Both the position numbers and the translations under genes were made by a program. The notes beneath the pieces are model-generated. The model worked only from the letters and a program-made list of their open reading frames with translations. It was not told the DNA's origin and searched no databases. Positions 1-7,708 of a stretch of DNA of 64,000 nt are shown here, piece by piece (positions within the stretch are counted from its first letter, which is position 1; the number at the start of each line of letters is the position of its first letter). This DNA is from Flagellimonas olearia (GTDB lineage Bacteria > Bacteroidota > Bacteroidia > Flavobacteriales > Flavobacteriaceae), in contig NZ_WELG01000002.1 in NCBI RefSeq assembly GCF_009184425.1, forward strand, positions 1,302,001 through 1,366,000, given 5' to 3'.

Positions 1-550
1 CAAATAAGAATGAACCCGTAAATCCGAGCCTTAAGGATTCTGTAAGGCTATACCCCAAATTTATACTCAAGTCACTGAGCCCTCCAAGGCCATACACATT
101 GCTCTCAAAAGATTCATTGGAGCCTTCAATATTTGAGGATAATCCCAGAAGGGAGTATCCAACATCACTGTAGGGAATCATGGTGACTCCGGCCCCAAGC
201 CCCTCCGTGATTCGGAAAGCGAATGCCAAGTTGGAAAAATTAAGGGTTGTTTTGGATTCTCCGTCCCCTCGGTTGTTATAGTGGTTTAGTTCGCCCTTGA
301 TTCCAATGTCATAAAAAAAGGAGTTTTGCGGAACCAATGCAAAGTTTGCTGGGTTGAGGTTGTTTATCCCGGTTTCCTGTTTGAGTCCAATTCCGCTATG
401 CCCTAGACCGTTGGAGATGCCAATACTGGTCTGGTTTATGGTTCCAAGGCCGTAAAGGGAGTAGGGTGAACTGGTTAGACCTTCCGACTGTGAAAAGGTA
501 ATCTGGGCCATTAGGGCTGGGAGCAAAAGGATCCAAAATCTATTCTTCAT
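1..550 (-). CDS. Outer-membrane beta-barrel protein, partial (3' end outside window)
   Basis: Reading the minus strand from the ATG at 550 gives an open frame to the window edge, about 183 codons. It starts MKNRFWILLLPALM, a signal peptide ending near TFSQ, then SSPYSLYGLG, a phrase common near the N-terminus of FadL/OmpP1-like outer-membrane proteins of Flavobacteriia. The rest alternates short polar and aromatic stretches (SLRLGFTGSF and similar), as expected for barrel strands. The start codon lies inside the end of the DUF4270 gene (11-base overlap), so the two are probably co-transcribed and translationally coupled. The C-terminus is not visible. Family placement is from sequence character only; substrate unknown. 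Confidence 0.75.
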   Translation of the reverse strand, partial: MKNRFWILLLPALMAQITFSQSEGLTSSPYSLYGLGTINQTSIGISNGLGHSGIGLKQETGINNLNPANFALVPQNSFFYDIGIKGELNHYNNRGDGESKTTLNFSNLAFAFRITEGLGAGVTMIPYSDVGYSLLGLSSNIEGSNESFESNVYGLGGLSDLSINLGYSLTESLRLGFTGSFLF

Positions 551-1871
551 CTTCATCATATATTGCGTAGGTTAGTTCCAGTAGGGTCCGAAAATCTGAA
601 TTGTCCATACCGTTTAGAACAAAGCGATCCACTGTGGAGTCATAGTTATTGGGTAATAGGGTCAATGCCTCATTGGTTTCCCTTTCGGCCAGTAACAGCT
701 GTTCTATGTAGCTGCCCAGTTGGATTTCATAATAGATTTCGTTGAATTCTTCTTTTTCTCTGTTGAGGATAGCTTGTACAGGGGATACTTCTTGATAAAA
801 CAATTGCTGTATCAGGTCATTGTTGCGGTCCACCACATAAACGGATAGGGTGTCGCGAAGTATGAGATTGTCGTCAAAGCTGCCCGGTTCGGGTTTTATT
901 TTAAGAACAGCGTCCAATATGGTGCCCTGCCCCTTTATATCGTAAATGGTCTTGACGGTTGGAAACTGAATTCGGGCCGCTACCCCAACCCCGGATTGCA
1001 CAAAACATCTATTGGCGGCTTCCGAACTGGAAAGTACGGACTCCTTATCCTGTAACATTTGGAGTTGTTCAATAGGATTTTCAGCCAAAATCTGGTTGAA
1101 AAAGGGGACAGGGGTAGTGCTAAGATCCAACTCAAAGTCGATGTTGTCCTGAACCCGTTCATCCTCTTCTGAAATGCCATAGTACAAACGCATAAAACTG
1201 GCACCGGTATCTTTGGAAAAACCAACTACAGAGCCATTGTCATTGTCTCCGGGAAGTATCCCAATACCCTTAAAGTAATCTTTGAACTGGTCGGTATTGG
1301 TGATCAATTTTTCTTGAAGCCCGTTGAAGAGTTCCCTACCGAGTTCATCGGAGACCTTAATGGCAATTGTGTCAGATTCCATGGGCCTTGGTCGATAGGA
1401 AAGTGCTCCCAGGTCCTCGTCAAGGTAAGATGCCTCTGCCGTGTTATAGAGCGCATCACCTTCATTGGGTCTAAGGGTCTTTGTCAATCGCTTTATGTGC
1501 AGGGTGTTGGTCTTAAGGGTATCGTTGTAATAGTAGTTGTCCAGTTTCAGAAAAAGGACAATGCTGTCATATTCTGCCTCGCTGTCTATTGAGAATGAGT
1601 TTGGAATCAACCCCATATAGCTGGAGGCTTTGATCTTTCCAAAAATGGGGTCGGAATATTGTCCGACCAAAATCCGACTGGATTGACTGGTCTGGATGCT
1701 GTCAAATTTCATGGTGGAGGTTTCTATCGTCATGGTGTCGATTAAAACAACCCGCATATTGCTGTCGGAAAAGGCCTCGCCTGCCAAGAAATCGGAAGAA
1801 TTGTAGTTTTCGGAAGTACAGGAGGCCAACAGTAGAATGGAAGGGGTGATCATTCCCAATAATCTTCTCAT
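540..1871 (-). CDS. DUF4270 family lipoprotein
   Basis: A 443-residue protein with a lipoprotein signal (MRRLLGMITPSILLLASC, cysteine 18) followed by a short polar linker. The phrase VGQYSDPIFGKIKASSY is characteristic of DUF4270, a family of Bacteroidota outer-surface or periplasmic lipoproteins of unknown function. The frame also opens with TTG and GTG further upstream, but the ATG at 1871 gives a clean lipoprotein signal, and a -7 promoter box overlaps the upstream triplets, so 1871 is preferred. The C-terminus is acidic (YDEDEE). The next gene, an outer-membrane protein, overlaps its stop, so a barrel plus lipoprotein unit is likely. The molecular role is unknown. Confidence 0.85.
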   Translation of the reverse strand: MRRLLGMITPSILLLASCTSENYNSSDFLAGEAFSDSNMRVVLIDTMTIETSTMKFDSIQTSQSSRILVGQYSDPIFGKIKASSYMGLIPNSFSIDSEAEYDSIVLFLKLDNYYYNDTLKTNTLHIKRLTKTLRPNEGDALYNTAEASYLDEDLGALSYRPRPMESDTIAIKVSDELGRELFNGLQEKLITNTDQFKDYFKGIGILPGDNDNGSVVGFSKDTGASFMRLYYGISEEDERVQDNIDFELDLSTTPVPFFNQILAENPIEQLQMLQDKESVLSSSEAANRCFVQSGVGVAARIQFPTVKTIYDIKGQGTILDAVLKIKPEPGSFDDNLILRDTLSVYVVDRNNDLIQQLFYQEVSPVQAILNREKEEFNEIYYEIQLGSYIEQLLLAERETNEALTLLPNNYDSTVDRFVLNGMDNSDFRTLLELTYAIYDEDEE

Positions 1872-1886
1872 AAATTTAGTTTTCAC

Positions 1887-1894
1887 CAAAAGTA
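1887..1894 (-). promoter_or_regulatory. Putative -7 promoter box of the DUF4270 gene
   Basis: On the minus strand this reads TACTTTTG, a perfect match to the Bacteroidota -7 consensus TAnnTTTG. It sits 16 bases upstream of the ATG at 1871, implying a leader of roughly ten bases. No convincing -33 TTTG is visible, so the call rests on the -7 box alone. Confidence 0.45.
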
Positions 1895-2006
1895 TAAGCT
1901 GCGAAAGCCCTTAAAAATGGGAATAGACCAACTAGGATAATTATGGGACAAAGTCGTTGTTTTTTCTCTATAAAACTTTGGTCCGCGTTCGTCGATGTTT
2001 TTTTGG

Positions 2007-2050
2007 GGTTGAAAGGTTAAAACGCAGGGTTCATATATTCCCTTTCAACC
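2007..2050. promoter_or_regulatory. Candidate operator: 10-bp inverted repeat with internal 21-bp-spaced direct repeats
   Basis: GGTTGAAAGG at 2007-2016 and its exact reverse complement CCTTTCAACC at 2041-2050 are separated by 24 bases. The same stretch holds GGTTGAAAG at 2007 and GGTTCATAT at 2028, a start-to-start distance of 21 bases, the spacing of LytTR-regulator half-sites. The element ends 16 bases before the -7 box at 2067 and lies between two divergent genes, so it could control either. The downstream unit encodes a LytTR regulator, which makes autoregulation possible. The repeat is seen directly; its function is inferred. Confidence 0.4.
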
Positions 2051-2066
2051 AGAAAGGCCCTAAAAT

Positions 2067-2074
2067 TACTTTTG
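2067..2074 (+). promoter_or_regulatory. Putative -7 promoter box of the kelch/LytSR unit
   Basis: TACTTTTG matches TAnnTTTG exactly, 12 bases before the ATG at 2086 and 21 before the in-frame ATG at 2095. The -33 region falls on the right arm of the inverted repeat at 2041-2050 and lacks a clear TTTG, which would suit an activator-dependent promoter. Confidence 0.45.
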
Positions 2075-2085
2075 GCAAAAATTAA

Positions 2086-3090
2086 ATGGTTGACATGGAC
2101 AAGATAGTACAAGTGACAAGTAAAGCGTTTGTTGTGATCCTTTCTGGGATGTTTCTTTTAAGTTGTTCCAACGATGAGGATGTTGAGGACTTGGGGAATT
2201 GGATAGATCGATCCGTATTTGATGGAAGCCCTAGAAGTGGGGCAGCGGCATTTGTAATTGATAATATGGGGTATATGGGGGTTGGCTATGACGGGGATGA
2301 CTATCTCAACTCGTTTTGGGCCTATGATATTGAAGGCGATTATTGGTCCCAAAAAGCGGATTTTCCAGGGGTACCCAGAAATGCTGCGGTAGGATTCGAT
2401 ATTGATGGCAAAGGCTATATTGGTTCTGGCTATGATGGTGTGGACGAACTGAGTGATTTTTATTCTTATGACCCGACGACCAATAGCTGGACCCAAATTG
2501 ATTCGCTTCCCGGTATAAAGCGGAGGAGTGCGGTGGCATTTTCGGCCAACGGCTTTGGATATTTTGGTACTGGATACGATGGAGAGAACGATAGAAAGGA
2601 TTTCTGGAAATATAATCCTTCTTCAGATACCTGGACCGAGCTGGAAGGATTTGGTGGCGACAAAAGAAGGGCTGCCACTACATTCACGGTAAACGGAACT
2701 GTATATATGGGGACCGGGGTTTCCAATGGGGTATATCTGGACGACTTTTGGGCATTTGACCCGGATACCGAAGATTGGACCAAAAAAACAGATTTGGACG
2801 AGGAGGATGAATATACGATCACTAGAAGTAATGCCGTTGGTTTTGAATTGAATGGCTATGGTTATATTGCCTGTGGGGAACGAAGTGGTGCCACCATCAG
2901 TGTTTGGGAGTACGATGCGTCTTCCGATACCTGGGAATCCAAGACCAGTTTTGAAGGCTCCACTCGGCAAGATGCCATTGTCTTTTCCAATTCCACCAGA
3001 GCTTTTGTAGGGATGGGTAGAAATGGAACCCTTTATCTGGATGATTTGGACGAGTTCTTGCCATTTGAGGAATATGATGACGAGGATTGA
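2086..3090 (+). CDS. Kelch-repeat lipoprotein
   Basis: About 334 residues. A signal peptide ends in FLLSC, so this is a lipoprotein; an ATG at 2095 (MDKIVQVTSK) is an equally good start. Six or so kelch units follow, each about 45-50 residues with the pattern AVGF/AAFV..G.GY.G.GYDG..YL.DFW.YD...D.W....FPG..R. This predicts a six- or seven-bladed beta-propeller on the cell surface or in the periplasm. The C-terminus is acidic (EEYDDED). The gene is first in an apparent operon with DUF4907, kinase and regulator genes. The propeller is likely a binding or sensing module; no enzyme motif is visible. Confidence 0.85.
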   Translation: MVDMDKIVQVTSKAFVVILSGMFLLSCSNDEDVEDLGNWIDRSVFDGSPRSGAAAFVIDNMGYMGVGYDGDDYLNSFWAYDIEGDYWSQKADFPGVPRNAAVGFDIDGKGYIGSGYDGVDELSDFYSYDPTTNSWTQIDSLPGIKRRSAVAFSANGFGYFGTGYDGENDRKDFWKYNPSSDTWTELEGFGGDKRRAATTFTVNGTVYMGTGVSNGVYLDDFWAFDPDTEDWTKKTDLDEEDEYTITRSNAVGFELNGYGYIACGERSGATISVWEYDASSDTWESKTSFEGSTRQDAIVFSNSTRAFVGMGRNGTLYLDDLDEFLPFEEYDDED

Positions 3091-3095
3091 TCCGG

Positions 3096-3506
3096 ATGGG
3101 AAGTGATAATGGAGGTTTGTCCAAGAAAAATCTTTTGGGAATGAAGGGATTGGGTTCCAATACTATGGCAAAAACCATGATGATGGTATTGTTGATGTTC
3201 ATTGGTGCCACGATTATTGGTTTGGGCTTCCTTTTTAAGAAGAGCAGTGAAGAGGAAGACAAAGCCCAATTTCGGACAGAAGTTATTAAAGTTGGCAATG
3301 GGTATGGCTATCAAATATTTTATGGGGATAGGCTGCTTATCCAACAAGAGTGTATTCCAGTGCTCAGGGGAAACGTCCCATTTCAAAATCCAGAAGATGC
3401 CACTTCCGTGGCGGGACTGGTTGTTGAAAAGATTGCGGAGAGACAATCCCCTGAGCTTTCCCTGGAAGACATTAAAGCATTGGATGTTGTAATTTTAACG
3501 CCTTAG
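3096..3506 (+). CDS. DUF4907 family membrane-anchored protein
   Basis: About 136 residues. The frame opens with TTG at 3087 inside the end of the kelch gene, and the first ATG is at 3096; ATGs at 3141 and 3165 are also possible. A hydrophobic segment (MMMVLLMFIGATIIGLGFLF) near residues 27-46 is followed by a soluble domain with GNGYGYQIFYGDRLLIQQE and a tail ending ALDVVILTP. This matches DUF4907, which in Flavobacteriia is found beside kelch proteins. A single-pass anchor with a periplasmic domain is likely. Its place between the propeller lipoprotein and the kinase suggests a shared signalling role, which is inference. Confidence 0.75.
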   Translation: MGSDNGGLSKKNLLGMKGLGSNTMAKTMMMVLLMFIGATIIGLGFLFKKSSEEEDKAQFRTEVIKVGNGYGYQIFYGDRLLIQQECIPVLRGNVPFQNPEDATSVAGLVVEKIAERQSPELSLEDIKALDVVILTP

Positions 3507-3516
3507 CTAATATCGT

Positions 3517-4551
3517 ATGGTTTCAGGGCGACCAAAAATAAGAATGTTCATTATCCATTTATCACTGTGGATACTGCTGTACGGACTCTTTTTAATGCCA
3601 TTTCTGTTTCAGTTCCGATTGATTCCACCGGACCTTCCTTTGCGACTTACCTTTGTGGTGGCGCTTTTTTACATAAACTATTATCTGCTCGTACCCCGGA
3701 TTTTGTTGAAAAGGCATACGGCCTATTACATTGTTGCTTGTTTGGCCATTGTCTTGGGTATTGGGCTTATTATTAATTTAAGTTTTGATTTTGGACCTCG
3801 CGGTCCTGCCCGATTTATTGAAGATAGGGGAAGGGCTTCCGATTTTTGGATGCGTCAGATTTTCACTATGCTCAATTTGAGTGCGCCGATTTTTGTGAGT
3901 GGGCTCCTTCGGTTGTATATGGAGTGGAGAAAGAACGAAGGGCTTAGGGTCCAAGTGGAAAACGAAAAGGTCCATTCAGAGTTACAGGTCCTTAAAACAC
4001 AGCTTAATCCCCATTTTCTGTTTAATTCACTGAATGCCATTTATTCACTTTCAGTAAAAAATTCCAGTATAACTTCCGAAGCGATCATCACCCTTTCAGA
4101 ACTCATGCGATATATGCTGTATGAAGCCGACAAGGAAAGTGTGCCCTTGGGCAAAGAAATGGACTATATTAAAAATTATGTTCAGCTACAAAGGTTGCGC
4201 TTGTCCGATAGTGTCAACGTGAAGCTGCGGATGTCCGGGGATGAAAAAGGGAAAGAGCTGCCCCCTTTGCTCTTTATTTCCTTTATTGAAAATGCATTCA
4301 AGTACGGAACGGATTTTAAAGGAAAAACACATGTTGAAATAAACCTTCAGATAGAACAAGAGTCCATTGTGTTCAAGGTCAGGAATAGAATAGGTGCGCA
4401 CAGGGCAGAACAGGGTAGCTCGGGAGTGGGTCTGGAGAATGTAAAAAATAGGTTGAACCTGTTGTATCCCAATAGGCATACCCTGGAAATAGTCAATGAT
4501 GGCCAAAATTATGAAGTGACCCTTATTCTTGACTTGTGGCCTAAAGAATAA
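3517..4551 (+). CDS. LytS/YehU-type sensor histidine kinase
   Basis: 344 residues. Four hydrophobic segments fill residues 10-135 (FIIHLSLWILLYGLFLM and others), with no periplasmic sensor domain. A coiled linker (EVENEKVHSELQ region) leads to the His_kinase domain: the box LKTQLNPHFLFNSLNAIYSL puts the phospho-accepting histidine at about 166. The N-box FIENAFKYG near 255 and the glycine-rich GSSGVGLENVKNRL near 310 form the ATP lid. This is the histidine kinase family paired with LytTR regulators; the cognate gene follows after 14 bases. The signal is unknown, but the kelch and DUF4907 proteins just upstream are candidate partners. Confidence 0.93.
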   Translation: MVSGRPKIRMFIIHLSLWILLYGLFLMPFLFQFRLIPPDLPLRLTFVVALFYINYYLLVPRILLKRHTAYYIVACLAIVLGIGLIINLSFDFGPRGPARFIEDRGRASDFWMRQIFTMLNLSAPIFVSGLLRLYMEWRKNEGLRVQVENEKVHSELQVLKTQLNPHFLFNSLNAIYSLSVKNSSITSEAIITLSELMRYMLYEADKESVPLGKEMDYIKNYVQLQRLRLSDSVNVKLRMSGDEKGKELPPLLFISFIENAFKYGTDFKGKTHVEINLQIEQESIVFKVRNRIGAHRAEQGSSGVGLENVKNRLNLLYPNRHTLEIVNDGQNYEVTLILDLWPKE

Positions 4552-4565
4552 TAAATTGGTAAAGG

Positions 4566-5291
4566 ATGAAATGTATCATAATTGATGATGAACCATTGGC
4601 AATAGATTTGTTGATGGAATATTGCCAGAAGCTGGACTTTGTGGAACTGGAAGGTACGTTTACCAATCCCCTGGACGCTATTTCCATAATCAAGGAAAAA
4701 AAGGTGGACCTTATTTTCTGTGATATCGAAATGCCCCAGATCAACGGAATTGATTTCATTTCCTCTTTGGACAATACCCCTATGTTCATTTTCACCACGG
4801 CCTATTCGCAATATGCCGTTGAAGGCTTCAATTTGAATGCCATTGATTATCTGGTAAAGCCCATACCCTACAATCGGTTTATCAAGGCAATTTCAAGGGC
4901 CAAGGAAGTTATGGGCTACAAAAGACCCGTTGAGCCCCAGAATGTTTTTCCGTCCCACGGGGAAGGAACAAAATCCTCGGAATACATCTTTGTAAAGGCG
5001 GAGTATGAAAGTGTGAAGATCAATCTTAATGATTTGCAATATATCCAAGGACTTAAAGATTACCTTAAAATACATGTGCAGGGTACCAATAAGGCCATAC
5101 TGACCTTGATGAGTTTCAAGGAGATTATGGAAAAGCTGCCGGCCCACCAGTTTTTAAGGGTGCATAAATCCTTTGTGGTCAATATTTCTTGCATCAAAAC
5201 GGTGCAGAGAAACAGAATCGTGATCAATGATGTCCGAATTCCGATAGGGGAAAGCTACAAGGCCAATTTTTTCGACATCTTGAATTTATAA
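4566..5291 (+). CDS. LytTR family response regulator
   Basis: 241 residues. The receiver domain begins MKCIIIDDEPLA; the acidic pocket is DDE at 7-9 and the phospho-acceptor is Asp53 in FCDIEMP, with the conserved lysine in YLVKP near 100. A linker leads to a LytTR DNA-binding domain (about 135-240) with the typical HQFLRVHKSFVVN motif. It is encoded directly after its kinase. LytTR proteins bind pairs of about 9-bp direct repeats spaced about 21 bp centre to centre; repeats with this spacing are seen at 2007-2036 and 20322-20373. Confidence 0.95.
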   Translation: MKCIIIDDEPLAIDLLMEYCQKLDFVELEGTFTNPLDAISIIKEKKVDLIFCDIEMPQINGIDFISSLDNTPMFIFTTAYSQYAVEGFNLNAIDYLVKPIPYNRFIKAISRAKEVMGYKRPVEPQNVFPSHGEGTKSSEYIFVKAEYESVKINLNDLQYIQGLKDYLKIHVQGTNKAILTLMSFKEIMEKLPAHQFLRVHKSFVVNISCIKTVQRNRIVINDVRIPIGESYKANFFDILNL

Positions 5292-5419
5292 TTGAGGGGA
5301 TTTCTCCAGTATGGGAAAACATAAACCCTTTCAAGCTTAAGCTTTGGTGATTTTGTGGTCGAGAAAAGAGATGCTTGCTCTTTCAGCTCTCTCCATTCCG
5401 TCTTACCATAGCTTTAAAA

Positions 5420-7675
5420 CTATATGGCCCAGTTCTTTAAAAAAGGTTGTTCATAGAGACGTTTTCCGGTGGCCTGGTAGATGGCGTTGGCCAGGGCCGG
5501 GAATATAGGTGGAAAAGTGGGCTCACCCAATCCGGTAGGGTCTATATTGTTCTTTACAAAATGTACCTCGATTTCTTTTGGGGCTTCTTGCATACGGATC
5601 ATTTGGTAGGTATCGAAATTCTTCTTGGTGGGCATGCCCTCTTTAAAGGTAAGCTCACCAAAAAGTGCATTTCCAATCCCGTCCACAATGCCGCCTTCCG
5701 CCAAATTTGTAGCTGCATCGGGATTCACCACTATGCCGCAGTCAACCGCACAGGTCACTTTCTGTACTTTAGGCTTCCCGTCTTCCATGACTATATCCAA
5801 GACTTGGGCGGCATAGGAATTATGGCAAAAATAGGCCGCCACACCACGACTTGTCTTTGCATCTTGATTTCCCCATTCGGATTTTTCCTTGACCAACTTT
5901 AAGACTCCTGCATAGCGTGCCGGGTCATAATCATTGGTCACGCCTTCCATAGGTTTATTGATGGCCCTATCCAATAGCTCCAGTCGAAAATCAATGGGGT
6001 CTTTTCCGGCGACTTCGGCTACCTCGTCCAAAAAGGATTGTTCAGCGCAGGCCATGAAATTGGAACTTGGAGCCCTAAAAGAGCCTACGGTAATGTTGCT
6101 GTCAATGGTCCAGCCCTCTGCCAAATAATGATCTACCGCCCCAGCTGGGAATCGGTTTTCATAAAGCGGACATTCGGGAACACCTCCGACATTTACATGG
6201 TAGGCGATGAGGTTGTTGTCGGCATCCAACGCAGCCCTCAGTTTAGCATGGTAGGTTGGCCTATAGATGCCATCTGTCATATCATCCTCACGGGTATAGA
6301 TCAGTTTTATGGGGGCTTCCATCCGTTGTGAAATCAGAGCGGCTTCCACGAGCCAATGGGCATAGGAACGTCTACCGTAACCACCACCCAAGCGTGTCAT
6401 TTTAATATCTATGTTCTCCAAGGGAATGCCTGTGCGGGCCGAAAGGGTCTGCTCCGTAAACTCTGGTTTTTGTAAGGGACCTATCAATTCCGCTTTGCCG
6501 TCTTTCACATTCGCAAAAAAGTTCATGGGCTCCATGCAATTGTGTGCCAAAAATGGGGCGGTATAGGTGCGTTCAATCACTTTGGCGGCTTTTGCAAAGG
6601 CTTGTTCTGGATTTCCGTCCTTACGACGGACTTCCCCGCCTTTTTCGGTCCTACTACGCATCTGGGCATAATGGTCCTCCGTGTTTTCAAGACCCTTTGG
6701 GGTATGTTGCTCCCAAGTAGTTCCGAATCTATCCCTGGTTTCCGTTGAACTTTGGATGGGTTCGCATTCTATTTTCAGGGCTTTTTTGGCTTGCATTACC
6801 TGCCAAGTGGAATCTCCTACGATTACGGCCACTTCATTGTAGGTGCGGGTATCAAAGAAGGTCTTGACGTAATCATCATTGAATACTTTGACTTTAAAGA
6901 CATCCCGGATGCCCGGCATAGACCTAACCTCTGAGTCGTCTATGGATTTTAGTTGTAATCCAAAGGCCGGTGGATGCACGATCATGGCGATGAGCATACC
7001 TTCTTGATGGGTGTCGATACCAAAAAGTGGTTTACCTGTCACGATATTCATACCGTCTACATTCTTTTGTGATGTGCCAATGATGGTAAACTCGTTCTTC
7101 TCCTTGAGCTGTACTTCTTCGGGGACCTGCATTGTTGCTGCCATGGAGGCCATTTCACCGTAGGTTGCCGATTTGCCGGAACCTTCATGGCTCAGCATTC
7201 CTCCGGAAGTTTTTATTTCGTCCGCAGGAACCTTCCAGACTTGGGCTGCTGCTTCTTTCAGCATTTGCCGTGCCGATGCTCCTGCCATCCGCAGACCGGT
7301 CCATCCTTGACGTAAGGCTTGACTCCCTCCAATAAATTGTCGCGTAAAGGCCCCTGTATCCAAGGGGGCTTGTTCAACCATGACATCTTTCCAATCCACA
7401 TCCAATTCATCGGCAATGATCATGGGCATGGACGTCTTTACATTCTGACCAGCCTCGGGGTTGGGGGACAGGATGGTGACCAATCCGTTTTCTCCAATTT
7501 TTAAGTAGCCGTTCAGTTCAAACCATTCCTTGGACAGTTCTTTGGCTGCCATGTCCAACCCTACTTTTGGCTTACAGGAATTCAGCCAGCTAAAGCCCAG
7601 AACAAGTCCGCCACTGGCCAGACTGGTATTTTTGATAAACGCTCGTCTTCCGATTTTGGTTTTTATGGATGTCAT
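5420..7675 (-). CDS. Molybdopterin-binding aldehyde/xanthine dehydrogenase-type subunit (IorB-like), copy 2
   Basis: 751 residues, the catalytic large subunit of a molybdenum hydroxylase of the isoquinoline 1-oxidoreductase (IorB) type. An N-terminal twin-arginine motif (GRRAFIKN) is followed by a hydrophobic stretch and SWLNSC, which resembles a lipobox, so periplasmic export and possibly membrane anchoring are predicted. The C-terminal TGLGEPTFPP contains the glutamate at the position of the catalytic base of the xanthine oxidase family. It is the third gene of a minus-strand set with the [2Fe-2S] subunit and a close paralogue upstream. The substrate cannot be read from sequence. No XdhC-type maturation gene lies in the window. 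Confidence 0.9.
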   Translation of the reverse strand: MTSIKTKIGRRAFIKNTSLASGGLVLGFSWLNSCKPKVGLDMAAKELSKEWFELNGYLKIGENGLVTILSPNPEAGQNVKTSMPMIIADELDVDWKDVMVEQAPLDTGAFTRQFIGGSQALRQGWTGLRMAGASARQMLKEAAAQVWKVPADEIKTSGGMLSHEGSGKSATYGEMASMAATMQVPEEVQLKEKNEFTIIGTSQKNVDGMNIVTGKPLFGIDTHQEGMLIAMIVHPPAFGLQLKSIDDSEVRSMPGIRDVFKVKVFNDDYVKTFFDTRTYNEVAVIVGDSTWQVMQAKKALKIECEPIQSSTETRDRFGTTWEQHTPKGLENTEDHYAQMRSRTEKGGEVRRKDGNPEQAFAKAAKVIERTYTAPFLAHNCMEPMNFFANVKDGKAELIGPLQKPEFTEQTLSARTGIPLENIDIKMTRLGGGYGRRSYAHWLVEAALISQRMEAPIKLIYTREDDMTDGIYRPTYHAKLRAALDADNNLIAYHVNVGGVPECPLYENRFPAGAVDHYLAEGWTIDSNITVGSFRAPSSNFMACAEQSFLDEVAEVAGKDPIDFRLELLDRAINKPMEGVTNDYDPARYAGVLKLVKEKSEWGNQDAKTSRGVAAYFCHNSYAAQVLDIVMEDGKPKVQKVTCAVDCGIVVNPDAATNLAEGGIVDGIGNALFGELTFKEGMPTKKNFDTYQMIRMQEAPKEIEVHFVKNNIDPTGLGEPTFPPIFPALANAIYQATGKRLYEQPFLKNWAI

Positions 7676-7708
7676 TTGATATGCCCTTGGGGCGTATGGT
7701 TTTTATGG

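Noticed and set aside
5333-5344. Palindrome AAGCTTAAGCTT between the LytTR gene and the hydroxylase genes
   Set aside because: Short, AT-balanced, no T run, not near a promoter; too weak to call a terminator or operator.
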